A stretch of 60,589 nucleotides of DNA, from assembly GCA_963522175.1 (NCBI GenBank), contig CAUQXC010000010.1, positions 1 through 60,589 on the forward strand, read 5' to 3'. The translations under genes were made by a program, and so were the position numbers. Position 1 is the first letter of the stretch; each line of letters begins with the position of its first letter. Below the pieces are notes generated by a model, which made no database searches, had not been told where the DNA came from, and saw only the letters and a program-made list of their open reading frames with translations. Origin of the DNA: CAKAHY01 sp963522175. GTDB taxonomy: Bacteria > Bacillota > Clostridia > Lachnospirales > Lachnospiraceae. Of the stretch, positions 16,778 to 25,509 are shown piece by piece.

Positions 16778-17458
16778 CTATCTGTTCCCAAAAATTAAAC
16801 TACCGATTCTTACAAAGGTAGCTCCTTCTTCGATTGCCACCAAAAAATCATTTGACATTCCCATAGACAAATACTCCATGTTAACATTATCAATATTTTT
16901 AGTGTTTATGTCAACCGAAATTCTTTTCATTTCTTTAAATATTTCCCTATTTTTTTCTTCCTTATCTACATAAGGTGCCACTGTCATAAGCCCCTTAATA
17001 CACAAATTTTCCAATTTTGCTATTTCTTCAATATTTTCATAAAGCTCTTCTTTACTGAAGCCGTACTTACTTTCCTCACCGCCGAGATTCAGTTCTATAA
17101 GCCCGTTTACCTTAATTCCCTTCTTCTTCGCCTCTTTATCTATGCACTTTGCAAGATTCAGACTGTCAACGGAATGTATAAGAACAACCTTATCTATTAT
17201 CATTTTTACTTTGTTGGTCTGCAAGTGTCCTATCATGTGCCATCTTACATCGTCCGGCAGCTTATCGTACTTTTCAAGAATTTCCTGTACCTTATTCTCA
17301 CCGAAATCTCTGACACCGCAGTCATACGCTTCCCGTATCATTTCAACGGGTTTGGTTTTACTGACAGCTATAAGCTTAAGTGAATCCGCATCTATATTCT
17401 TTTCTTCGCAGCGTTTTCTTATCTTATCATAAACCGACTTCAAATTTTCTCTTACCAT
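16778..17458 (-). CDS. yggS: YggS-family PLP homeostasis protein
   Basis: 226 residues, a single-domain fold III PLP-binding barrel. The PLP Lys lies in LIAVSKTKPVEMI. FGENKVQE, WHMIGHLQTNKVK, HSVDS and SMGMSNDF, followed by VRIGSLIFG, are diagnostic. The protein binds pyridoxal phosphate and buffers its level without known catalysis. The cluster yggS-sepF-ylmH is conserved across Gram-positives. It lies 9 bases after the HlyD-like gene. Confidence 0.95.
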   Translation of the reverse strand: MVRENLKSVYDKIRKRCEEKNIDADSLKLIAVSKTKPVEMIREAYDCGVRDFGENKVQEILEKYDKLPDDVRWHMIGHLQTNKVKMIIDKVVLIHSVDSLNLAKCIDKEAKKKGIKVNGLIELNLGGEESKYGFSKEELYENIEEIAKLENLCIKGLMTVAPYVDKEEKNREIFKEMKRISVDINTKNIDNVNMEYLSMGMSNDFLVAIEEGATFVRIGSLIFGNR

Positions 17459-17467
17459 ATTTACCCC

Positions 17468-18877
17468 TTATTGATATATAAAATCCTTGTCCTTCACCTT
17501 GTCCGGATCAAGCAAGATATGATCATAAACATTGAGACCGTACTTGGTTCCCTTTGCTATCGTATAATATTCGTCATTGCTTGCCAGAATCTCTATTGCT
17601 TTAAATACTGCATAGCCTTTATTTATATTATACACACCTCTCAGAGTGTTTTTTGTCTCAAGTTTGTATCTTTCATTGGTATTTATATCAACTATATAAT
17701 CTCCCGCTTTAAGCTTTGAGTCCGCCTCGTCGCTTATGTAGTAATTTTCATCAAAGAGACCGCAAATGTCAACGGTAACGAACTGTATGCTTGTTCCTTT
17801 ATCGGAATATACTTCTTTGTTGAAGCCCAAATCCGTGGTGTTACCGCCTTTGCTTACAAATCTTTCCGGAATCACAAGAAGTTCTCTTTCAACTACCGTT
17901 TTTTTAGGAATCTTCAAACCGCTTGCCTTATTTGTTTCAACTTCAAATTCCACATATCTGTCTGAAACGAAGTTGATGACATACCTGTCAAAATCAAGCT
18001 TACCGTATTTTTCACCGTCAGCTCCGTTAAAGCTTGAATAGGCGGCTTTTAAACTCAGATTTTTTGTAGGAAACTTAACGGTCAGGTTACCTTTTTCCTC
18101 ATAAGTCCTTGCCTTTTCTCCATCTAAAGGAAAAACCAAAGACCAATCTTCGGAGTTTATGATTTTATAAACAGCAGTACCTGCACCGACTTTCTGTCCC
18201 GCATTAATATAAACTCCGTTATACTTTGACATATCGAAGCTGTCCTTAGTCACGGCTTCCGGATTCAGTCCTTCCATTCCGTCTATAATGAAAGAAACAA
18301 GCCCTGTTTCCTTTGCCAGTTCCTGAGTATACTGAATATTTTCCGCTTTAAGTTTATCTTCAAGACCTTCAAAAGAATCGGGTGTAGCATATTCAAGCAA
18401 AGATGAATTTAACAGATACTTGCTGCTGTACACATCTGCAAAGTTTTCATCCTCATAGTCCGACGAAAAAAGTGATAAATCATTTTTGATTTTTTTAATA
18501 TCTGCATTACTGATATTGAGACCCTCAAGTCCGTTATCCTTTATAAACTTCGTCAAGGAGCCGGTTCCGTCTATAGCATATACTCTTTGTCCGACACTCA
18601 CATGCCTGCCCTCTCTGACAAAGTAATTGACGCTGCCCGCAGCTGTACTTTTTTCAACATCCTCGGCTTTTAAAATAAGTCCGGTATATTTAGCATCCTC
18701 TGCCATGCTTCCGGCGGAAACCTCATAAAATCGTACCTTATCTCTCATCAAGTATACTATAACAAGGTAACACATGTATGCAAATAAAAAAAGAAAAACC
18801 CACTGAGCGATATTAAATCGGAAGCGTCTGTTCCTTTTAATTTTTCTATTATTTTCTCTATTATTATTTTTTGTCAA
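17468..18877 (-). CDS. HlyD-like membrane protein of the sepF cluster
   Basis: 469 residues from a TTG start at 18877, with AAGGG upstream; no suitable ATG exists before the membrane helix. A very basic N-terminus (KIKRNRRFRFN) and one membrane helix (about 25-45) are followed by a large extracytoplasmic domain. That domain has a lipoyl/barrel-sandwich-like segment (AEDAKYTGLILKAEDV...VSVGQRVYAIDG and INAGQKVGAGTAVYKI), resembling HlyD-type adaptors. No exporter gene is adjacent. Homologues seem to accompany yggS-sepF in Lachnospiraceae (from memory), hinting at an envelope or division function. The actual role is unknown. Confidence 0.75.
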   Translation of the reverse strand: MTKNNNRENNRKIKRNRRFRFNIAQWVFLFLFAYMCYLVIVYLMRDKVRFYEVSAGSMAEDAKYTGLILKAEDVEKSTAAGSVNYFVREGRHVSVGQRVYAIDGTGSLTKFIKDNGLEGLNISNADIKKIKNDLSLFSSDYEDENFADVYSSKYLLNSSLLEYATPDSFEGLEDKLKAENIQYTQELAKETGLVSFIIDGMEGLNPEAVTKDSFDMSKYNGVYINAGQKVGAGTAVYKIINSEDWSLVFPLDGEKARTYEEKGNLTVKFPTKNLSLKAAYSSFNGADGEKYGKLDFDRYVINFVSDRYVEFEVETNKASGLKIPKKTVVERELLVIPERFVSKGGNTTDLGFNKEVYSDKGTSIQFVTVDICGLFDENYYISDEADSKLKAGDYIVDINTNERYKLETKNTLRGVYNINKGYAVFKAIEILASNDEYYTIAKGTKYGLNVYDHILLDPDKVKDKDFIYQ

Positions 18878-18914
18878 TGCTTTATACCCTTAAATTTACA
18901 ATTAACAATACCTC

Positions 18915-18943
18915 ATTATATCCTATATAAGACTTTAAAGCAA
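18915..18943 (-). promoter_or_regulatory. Sigma-A-type promoter of the yggS-sepF-lspA operon
   Basis: The minus strand reads TTGCTT (18938-18943), a 17-base spacer, then TATAAT (18915-18920). It is about 40 bases upstream of TTG 18877 and immediately follows the terminator of the preceding gene. Confidence 0.8.
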
Positions 18944-18944
18944 T

Positions 18945-18983
18945 AAAAAGAGCTACAGATTAATAAAATCTATAGCTCTTTTT
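18945..18983 (-). terminator. Intrinsic terminator after P-loop-like gene
   Basis: A stem of 17 pairs with one wobble: AAAAAGAGCTACAGATT (18945-18961) and AATCTATAGCTCTTTTT (18967-18983), with T-runs on both strands. It lies 4 bases after the stop at 18988. Confidence 0.85.
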
Positions 18984-18987
18984 ATAA

Positions 18988-19407
18988 TTATAATGAAAGT
19001 ATTACATCTTTTTTAGCATTTTCAGGCAATTCTTCCAAATTTGCGGAAACACTTAATACAAAATGTATATTGTATTTTTCTCCGAGTTTTTCCAAAATAT
19101 CAACAGTACTTGTTATCTCTGAAACTTCAAGGCAGGCGAGCTTCAAAAAGCTATCTAAGAAAATATATTCCAAGTCATGATCTCCGGAAATCAACCCCAT
19201 TACAAAACCTATGAAGCCGTCCGAACTCACATACGGATAATCACAAACATTTATAAGTCTGATTTTATTGTTAAGCTGATACATGTTCTTACAACTCTTA
19301 TCGAGATAAACTACGTTACCCTGAGCCTCCTTAACCGCTGTATTAGCTTTCTCCAGTAAATGTACCGTTTTTCTTTTTCCTTTTTCACCGCAAATAATAC
19401 TTAGCAT
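18988..19407 (-). CDS. Small P-loop-like protein of unknown function
   Basis: 139 residues, starting MLSIICGEKGKRKTVHLLEKAN. CGEKGKRKT resembles a Walker A loop (GxxGxxKT) after a beta strand. A later hydrophobic strand ending in Asp (YIFLDSFLKLA) could be a Walker B. LNNKIRLINVCDYPYV and HFVLSVSANLEEL look like further core strands, so the protein may be a minimal NTPase-like or sensor fold. No known family is recognised. It has GGAGGG upstream of the ATG, its own promoter at 19505-19533 and its own terminator, so it is a monocistronic unit between dacA and the sepF operon. Confidence 0.7.
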   Translation of the reverse strand: MLSIICGEKGKRKTVHLLEKANTAVKEAQGNVVYLDKSCKNMYQLNNKIRLINVCDYPYVSSDGFIGFVMGLISGDHDLEYIFLDSFLKLACLEVSEITSTVDILEKLGEKYNIHFVLSVSANLEELPENAKKDVILSL

Positions 19408-19504
19408 ATCTTTTCCCTCCTTGAAATTAATATGATATAAATGTCAAAAAGCTCTCATTTTTTGGCACTTTATTATATATGGAAATATTTAATTTATAAG
19501 ATAA

Positions 19505-19533
19505 ATTATAAGATATTTCTATGTTTTTTTCAA
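19505..19533 (-). promoter_or_regulatory. Sigma-A-type promoter of the P-loop-like gene
   Basis: The minus strand reads TTGAAA (19528-19533), a 17-base spacer, then TATAAT (19505-19510). The -35 overlaps the last codons of dacA. The leader of about 90 bases is AT-rich, with a TAATTTAT/ATAAATTA inverted repeat just upstream of it; no clear terminator for dacA is seen. Confidence 0.7.
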
Positions 19534-20573
19534 GACTGTTCTGATAATTTAACCAATAATTTATCCATATTTTGATACAGAATATCTTTCGTCTCCGCCT
19601 TAAGTACCACAGTAACGTACTCTTCATCCTTGGCGGAATTTTTTGTTCCCATAACGAGGCAGGCTCCCGCCGCCCTTGTGGTTCCGGTCTTCGCACCTAT
19701 AAGTTCAAAGCCTGCCGGTAAGCTTGCCTGTCCCAAAAGATACTTGTTACTGTTATCCCAGTGGTTTATAAAAACTTGACCGTTTGCTAAGGTATACGTA
19801 GGCTCATAAGCTGCCGTTGTAGTTATTTTCCTGAAGGTTTCATACTTAAGGCACTCATTTATTATAAGATATAAGTCATACGCGCTGGTATAATGTCCTT
19901 CTTCCGTAAGTCCGTGTGCATTCTTAAAATTGCTTGAGGTTGCATAAATATTTTTCGCTTCCTCATTCATCATCTCGGCAAAGCCCTCTATACTGCCTCC
20001 TATATGTACCGCAATCGCATTTGCGGCGTCATTGCCGGAAGGAAGCATAAGACCGTATAAAAGCTGTTCCAGACTCAAGGTATCTCCGGGCTTTATATTG
20101 GCTAAGGTTGCACCCGGCTCCGTAATCAAGGCGGCATTTGTGAGTGTGACCTTATCCTCTAAATTTCCTTTTTTCAAAGCCACAAGTATAGTCATAAGCT
20201 TAGTTGTACTTGCCGGGTTCATACGGGCATAGGCATTTTTTGAAAATATTGCATTGCCTCCGTTTAATGAAACCGCAAGTCCCGCCTCGGGTGCAAAATC
20301 TTCTATACCGATCTCGTCCTTTTCGACCACGGCAAGCTTGCTCGCATAGGGTTCCACCCTCGCTATGTTGCCGTCCATGTAATAAATACCGTCAAAATAC
20401 TTATCAAATGTGACTGAAATATTACTTTGTGTATACTTAAATAAAAGAACGGATGCAAGAAGTCCTATCCCTGCAACAAGAACCGCCAAGAGAGGGCCTT
20501 TATTTCCGTTCTTTTTTCTTTTTCTGCTTCTGCTGACCGTTACTTTATCTTCTGTAGGCATCTCTGAATTCAA
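19530..20573 (-). CDS. dacA: D-alanyl-D-alanine carboxypeptidase (S11, PBP5-type)
   Basis: 347 residues. A basic N-terminus (SRSRKRKKNG) and one membrane helix (about 27-46) anchor it with the catalytic domain outside. It trims the terminal D-Ala of peptidoglycan stem peptides. The S11 motifs are STTK (122-125), SGN (179-181) and KTGT (295-298). The usual C-terminal beta domain and amphipathic anchor are missing: the protein ends soon after the KTGT region, as in some clostridial homologues. It overlaps mgsA by 29 bases at its start, so they are co-transcribed. Confidence 0.92.
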   Translation of the reverse strand: MNSEMPTEDKVTVSRSRKRKKNGNKGPLLAVLVAGIGLLASVLLFKYTQSNISVTFDKYFDGIYYMDGNIARVEPYASKLAVVEKDEIGIEDFAPEAGLAVSLNGGNAIFSKNAYARMNPASTTKLMTILVALKKGNLEDKVTLTNAALITEPGATLANIKPGDTLSLEQLLYGLMLPSGNDAANAIAVHIGGSIEGFAEMMNEEAKNIYATSSNFKNAHGLTEEGHYTSAYDLYLIINECLKYETFRKITTTAAYEPTYTLANGQVFINHWDNSNKYLLGQASLPAGFELIGAKTGTTRAAGACLVMGTKNSAKDEEYVTVVLKAETKDILYQNMDKLLVKLSEQS

Positions 20574-20943
20574 AATCTCCGTGTTCCATAGCTTTTATCA
20601 ACAGCTCCGCACTCGCAAGATTGGTAGCCAAGGGAATATTGTGCATATCGCAAATTTTTACTGCATTGTTTACATCCGGTTCATGTGACTTTGAGGTCAA
20701 AGGATCTCGTAAAAATATAACCAAATCTATATCGTTGTTTTCTATCTGTGCCGCCAACTGCTGTTCGCCTCCGAGATGTCCTGCCAAATATTTATGTACG
20801 CTCAAGTTAGTAACCTCCTCTATAAGTCTGCCGGTTGTTCCGGTAGCATAAAGGTGATGCTTTGAAAGTATACCCCTGTATGCAATACAAAAATTCTGCA
20901 TCAACTTCTTCTTAGCGTCATGTGCAATTAACCCTATATTCAT
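20545..20943 (-). CDS. mgsA: Methylglyoxal synthase
   Basis: 132 residues, small single-domain enzyme converting dihydroxyacetone phosphate to methylglyoxal and phosphate. The phosphate-binding ATGTTG (33-38) and the DLVIFLRDPL segment with Asp80 are present, as is the HEPDV loop. Oddly, the segment usually written GGDQQ reads GGEQQ, so Glu60 occupies the position of the catalytic Asp (Asp71 of E. coli). My memory is that some Lachnospiraceae share this. It overlaps dacA by 29 bases and follows rodA by 9, so its levels are tied to the cell-elongation operon. Confidence 0.9.
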   Translation of the reverse strand: MNIGLIAHDAKKKLMQNFCIAYRGILSKHHLYATGTTGRLIEEVTNLSVHKYLAGHLGGEQQLAAQIENNDIDLVIFLRDPLTSKSHEPDVNNAVKICDMHNIPLATNLASAELLIKAMEHGDFEFRDAYRR

Positions 20944-20952
20944 AAACCCTCC

Positions 20953-22077
20953 TTATTTAATACCGTCCCGTAGCAATCCTACATTAAGAACCAAACCCAA
21001 GCCTACATATATACTCATCAGCGAACTGACCCCGTAACTTATAAATGGCAAAGGTAAACCGGTATTTGGAAAAATGCCGGTTGCTACCGAAATGTTTGTA
21101 AAACTTTGAAATGCTATCAAACCCGCAATCCCTACACAAATAAGTTTTCCCTCAACATCGGCAACCTTTGACGCCAAGTTGAGTATTTCAAAAACCAAAA
21201 CGGCAACCACGGCAATTACTGCGATTGAGCCTATAAAGCCAAGCTCTTCACCTATTACGGCAAAAATAAAATCAGTCTGATCCTGTGATAAAAAGTTACC
21301 GTGCTTAACCGAGTCCACAGTCATATTGTTAAGGCCTTTTCCGTACAGCTGTCCCGAACCTATAGCCATGATTGAATTTTCCTGCTGAAAACTCGTATCC
21401 GCATACTTTTCCGGATTAATCCATGCAAGTATACGCCTCGCCTGATAATCCTTTAAAAAAGGAACACGCCCCATACTCAAAAGTCCGAAGAATACGCCTA
21501 TAAGAGGAACTGCGGTCAAAACACCCGCCCAAATCCACTTATAGCTTATACCCGCCACAAAAAGCATACATACGGTAACAACCATGAGTACCACGGTGGT
21601 GGATAAATCCGGCTCTATCAAAATAAGCACATATATGAGTCCCGCGCTGACTATAAAGATAAGTAAAGTCAAAATATTGTTTATACTGTCTCTGTACTTT
21701 GCCAAAAACCATGAAAAAAATACTATAATTCCTATCTTCACAAACTCCGAAGGCTGTACGGTTCCTATGGCGGGAAGCTTTATCCACCTCGTCGCACCCG
21801 CTCCCTCGGGGCTATATCCGAAAAATATAACCGCAAGAAGTGCCGCTATACAAGCAAAATACACAAAAACGGAAAACCTGAGCAGCTTATCATATCTGAT
21901 AAAAGATACTCCGAACATAAGAACGGAACTTACAATTATGCCCAAAATTTGTCTGTTTACCACCTTGGTATCTCCACCTGTAGCACTTCCGATTATAAGA
22001 ACACCTAATATACTTAGTGACAATGCATATAGAATTATCCTAAAATTGTACTTTTTTAAGCTATATATATCAAACAT
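20953..22077 (-). CDS. rodA: RodA/FtsW/SpoVE-family peptidoglycan polymerase
   Basis: 374 residues with about ten membrane helices. SEDS proteins polymerise glycan strands from lipid II, with a partner class B PBP that cross-links them. The family's conserved segment around the catalytic Asp is IVLIEPDLSTTVVLMVV. The C-terminal signature is PFISYGVSSLMSIYVGLGLVLNV. It lies 44 bases after the class B PBP gene (22122), the typical RodA-PBP2 pairing. Confidence 0.95.
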   Translation of the reverse strand: MFDIYSLKKYNFRIILYALSLSILGVLIIGSATGGDTKVVNRQILGIIVSSVLMFGVSFIRYDKLLRFSVFVYFACIAALLAVIFFGYSPEGAGATRWIKLPAIGTVQPSEFVKIGIIVFFSWFLAKYRDSINNILTLLIFIVSAGLIYVLILIEPDLSTTVVLMVVTVCMLFVAGISYKWIWAGVLTAVPLIGVFFGLLSMGRVPFLKDYQARRILAWINPEKYADTSFQQENSIMAIGSGQLYGKGLNNMTVDSVKHGNFLSQDQTDFIFAVIGEELGFIGSIAVIAVVAVLVFEILNLASKVADVEGKLICVGIAGLIAFQSFTNISVATGIFPNTGLPLPFISYGVSSLMSIYVGLGLVLNVGLLRDGIK

Positions 22078-22121
22078 TTCTTACCTCAAATTCTACACCA
22101 AATTGCAAAAAATTGCTAGTA

Positions 22122-25007
22122 TTAATCACCAATTTTTACATTACTTACGTCTAATGCCGAACCATTTATTATCATATCGAGATTTGTATATCCAAAATAC
22201 AATTTATAAATGTTTTTTGCCGCAGTAGCCGCATTGGATGACGAATATCCGAAAGGAATATTTACCGTCACCGCAACCTCCGGGTTTGAATACGGAGCAA
22301 AAGACAAAAAGTATGCATGGTTAGCCCTGTTTTTACTTTCCTGAGCGGTACCCGTTTTACCCGCAATTTCAACCTGTAAGTCTTTAAAAATATTACTTGC
22401 CGAACCTTCCTTTATAACCCTGTACATACCGTATCTTACCGTATTCCATGTACTTTCCTTTACATCTATTTTGGAATATACACTCGGTGTGTAATCCGTT
22501 ATAAGATTTCCGTCCTTATCCGTTACCTTATCCAGAATACTCAGATTAAATACGGTTCCCTTATTTGCTATCGCCGATACATACCTTGAAAGCTGTATAT
22601 TCGCAAAAGAGTTGGTACCCTGACCTATGGATGACTGCTCAGGAGCTCTGTCCGTAATCATAGGTTCATTTTCAGTAATTTCAACTCCGGATTTTTGATC
22701 CAGTCCGAACATGGTAGCGTATTTTGCAAGCTTTTCTATTCCCTGTACGGGACTGTAATCTCCGTTGGGCTTCATGGAAAGTCTGTGACCTATCTCCGCA
22801 AAATAATAGTTACAAGAGTTTTGTATAGCTCCCGTCATATTTAAAGGTCCGTGGAAGGAAGGATAAATCCAGCATTTAATGTGCGGGTCTATGGTGTCGT
22901 ATTCACCTGTACACGAAATCTCCTCGCTCTCCGTCACAACTCTTTCTTCAAGTCCCGCTATAGCCGTTATAGGTTTAAAGGTGGAACCGGGAGCCTTTCT
23001 TGCCTGAGTTGCGTTATTGTACAAAGGAAGAGACTGATCGTTCAAAAGCTTATTATAATACTCCACGTCCATGTTATTGCTCAGCCTGTTGTTGTCATAT
23101 CCCGGATAAGATACAAGGGCAAGAACTTCTCCGGTTCTTGTGTCGGTAATTACCGCCGAAGCCGTACTCGGCTCGAGAGCAAGCTGCGCCGGCGTTATTT
23201 CAAGCTTTGAAATTTTATCTATCAAAAAGGTATATGCATAATTTTCACCGTTTGATGAAAGTGTATCGTATGTGGCAACATCGAATTTAAGAATATTTTG
23301 CTCATATAAGCTTAGGCAAAGCTCACGTCCCGTAACCCTGCCGTTTTTAACAAGATATCTGTATAAAAGTTTTTCAAAGCCTTTATCCGTTTCAAGCTTT
23401 TCAAGAACATAGCTTACAAGGCTGTTATAAATATCATCCGCCGCCAAGTATTTCGTGTCTACGTTTAACTTACTGCTGTCTATTCGGTTATTTGAGCTTA
23501 AATACTGTAAATAAGACCTAAGGCTTATGGTATCCGCTTTCCATGCCAGATACTCGTTTGACTTGGTATCTATCGCATCCTTTATGATTATAGCCTTATC
23601 ATCCGAGGTAAGGTAATTATATATATACACAAGAAAAGCATTTATATCTTCAGGCAAGTCCTTCATAGCCGTTCTTGTATCCGAAGTAAGCTCCGTCCTT
23701 ATTCTTTCCATGCTGGAATTATAATAACTTTGATACTTCTGATATATTGTTTTTTCTATCTCACTGGCATTTTCAGCCTTAAATTTGTCCACAGACAGGA
23801 CATTGTTGTTAATAAGCTGATAATAGGCATCTTTTACAGGTATCTCTCTTGATGTCGAGTCCGTATTGGCATCGTTAGGATTGTCATTGTTTACTATCTT
23901 CGTTGAGAGAATTCCCGCAAGCTGCTGCTCAAGAAGGTTATACGTACCCATTTGCAGCTTCCTGTCTATAGTAAGATAGATGTCATGTCCCGGAACGGGG
24001 TCGGATTCTTCCTTAACCTCAAGTATATGCCCCACTCTGTCGACATTTATGATCTGATAGCCCTTCGTACCCTGAAGTTCATTGTCCATATATTCTTCTA
24101 TACCGACACGTCCCACTATATCATTTTTCGAATAATTAGGATTTTTCTGTTTGAGCTCTTCAAGCTGGCTTTCCTGAACTTTTCCCGTATAACCTATAAT
24201 TGAAGAAAAGTAAACACTGTCATTGTAGATTCTTAAATTTTCCTCTTCTATATTAACTCCGAGAAGATTTGCCATATTTTCCAGCAGATCGGCTTTAGTT
24301 TCTTCTTTTATATCCGAAGCTATCTTTGTGGCATCATATTTATGATAAGCCGTGAAGCTCATAGTGTATCTGATATTGATAATATCAAGCTTTTCCTTTG
24401 CACTGAGCTCTACCGGATTATGTTCGCTGTCGTAGGTGTCCTCAAGCTTATAGTCTTTAAACTTTTTTTCCACAACCTCCGCCGCACTTATATCGCTTTT
24501 GGTTTTCTCATTTTTGTCAAGATCGTCTACCGAAGCCAATCCGTAAAAATCACGCAAAAATCTTTTCTTTGCCGCCTCGGAATTTGTTGTAAAATAATAA
24601 TTTCCGCTTTCGTCAAGCCCCACAAGAAAATCGCCTATGATACGCTCTTCGTGCTTATTGAGTATTTGAACCAGCCTGTAAAGCATGCTGTTTCTGTCCT
24701 GATATTTTTTATAATCTCCGTCGTCTCTTACCGTAACCGCATATGCAAGCTTGTTGTATGCAAGAAGCGCCCCGTTCCTATCGTAAATATTTCCTCTGGT
24801 TGCCTGAGTAGTCAGAGTTCTTTCCGTTTTTTGTATGTAGTTATCCTGATAATACTCACCGTTTAGAATTTGCAGCTTAAACAATCTTGCAAACAAAATA
24901 ATAATTAAGAATACGTATATAAAACCGACCATAAATATTCTTGATGAAAGCAGTCTGTTTTTAAATTCTACAAATACCTGTATTAAATCATTCAGCAAAT
25001 TTCGCAC
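22122..25007 (-). CDS. mrdA: Class B penicillin-binding protein 2 (long form)
   Basis: 961 residues, about 300 longer than most PBP2 proteins. One membrane helix is at about 19-41, followed by a pedestal/dimerisation domain (TTQATRGNIYDRNG, GRVGIEEYMDNELQGTKGYQ). The transpeptidase domain has STFK (675-678), SCN (731-733) and KTG (884-886). The extra length is a polar, helical segment around residues 355-600, inserted before the transpeptidase. The GTG at 25007 overlaps an AGAGG site; a TTG three codons later would have better spacing. It overlaps mreD by 20 bases and precedes rodA, its expected polymerase partner. Confidence 0.93.
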   Translation of the reverse strand: MRNLLNDLIQVFVEFKNRLLSSRIFMVGFIYVFLIIILFARLFKLQILNGEYYQDNYIQKTERTLTTQATRGNIYDRNGALLAYNKLAYAVTVRDDGDYKKYQDRNSMLYRLVQILNKHEERIIGDFLVGLDESGNYYFTTNSEAAKKRFLRDFYGLASVDDLDKNEKTKSDISAAEVVEKKFKDYKLEDTYDSEHNPVELSAKEKLDIINIRYTMSFTAYHKYDATKIASDIKEETKADLLENMANLLGVNIEEENLRIYNDSVYFSSIIGYTGKVQESQLEELKQKNPNYSKNDIVGRVGIEEYMDNELQGTKGYQIINVDRVGHILEVKEESDPVPGHDIYLTIDRKLQMGTYNLLEQQLAGILSTKIVNNDNPNDANTDSTSREIPVKDAYYQLINNNVLSVDKFKAENASEIEKTIYQKYQSYYNSSMERIRTELTSDTRTAMKDLPEDINAFLVYIYNYLTSDDKAIIIKDAIDTKSNEYLAWKADTISLRSYLQYLSSNNRIDSSKLNVDTKYLAADDIYNSLVSYVLEKLETDKGFEKLLYRYLVKNGRVTGRELCLSLYEQNILKFDVATYDTLSSNGENYAYTFLIDKISKLEITPAQLALEPSTASAVITDTRTGEVLALVSYPGYDNNRLSNNMDVEYYNKLLNDQSLPLYNNATQARKAPGSTFKPITAIAGLEERVVTESEEISCTGEYDTIDPHIKCWIYPSFHGPLNMTGAIQNSCNYYFAEIGHRLSMKPNGDYSPVQGIEKLAKYATMFGLDQKSGVEITENEPMITDRAPEQSSIGQGTNSFANIQLSRYVSAIANKGTVFNLSILDKVTDKDGNLITDYTPSVYSKIDVKESTWNTVRYGMYRVIKEGSASNIFKDLQVEIAGKTGTAQESKNRANHAYFLSFAPYSNPEVAVTVNIPFGYSSSNAATAAKNIYKLYFGYTNLDMIINGSALDVSNVKIGD

Positions 25008-25509
25008 CTCTATTCAAATCTATCTCCTCCAGACTTCTGTTGTATTGAAGCAAAAGTCTGTACATAAGTAAGGTAAAGAGTAAGGTAATAATCATTTCCG
25101 GCAAAACCATCTGCCTTATGTAAAACAATATGTCAAACTTGGCTCTCGGAAAGAATCTGAAAATATAAATGTATATGTTATATGCAAACTCATTTACCGT
25201 ACACATAATGAGCGGTAAAAATATAAAGTCTTCATAAAAGTATTTTGACAAGGCTCCGTTTATATACCCCAGCCATACGAAAAACAAAGTAAAATATCCC
25301 AAAGGAAGGGAATAAAACAGATCCATTAAAAGTCCGGAAATAAGTCCGTACATCATACCTTCTCTTTTACCGTAAATAAAGCTGAAAGTAAATACCATTA
25401 TTATCATTAAATTCGGTGCCGCCGAAAGAAAAGGTATGAAAGGAAAAACACATCTTTGAACGGCAAAAGCTACTATCAGCATGGATATATTGGCAATTCG
25501 TCTTCTCAT
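24988..25509 (-). CDS. mreD: Rod shape-determining protein MreD
   Basis: 173 residues with about five membrane helices (for example IANISMLIVAFAVQRCVFPFIPFLSAAP shortened here to its MreD-like start). The LMIIMVFTFSFIYGKREG and GLISGLLMDLFYSLPLGYFTL-type segments are typical of MreD. It is part of the elongasome membrane complex with MreC, RodA and PBP2. It overlaps mreC by 4 bases (ATGA) and mrdA by 20 bases, so translation is tightly coupled. Conservation of this family is low, but context makes the call secure. Confidence 0.9.
   Translation of the reverse strand: MRRRIANISMLIVAFAVQRCVFPFIPFLSAAPNLMIIMVFTFSFIYGKREGMMYGLISGLLMDLFYSLPLGYFTLFFVWLGYINGALSKYFYEDFIFLPLIMCTVNEFAYNIYIYIFRFFPRAKFDILFYIRQMVLPEMIITLLFTLLMYRLLLQYNRSLEEIDLNRGAKFAE

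Noticed and set aside
19427..19696. Minus-strand frame of 89 codons overlapping the end of dacA
   Set aside because: It runs in another frame of dacA, which has all its S11 motifs; no ribosome site, and the product is not family-like.
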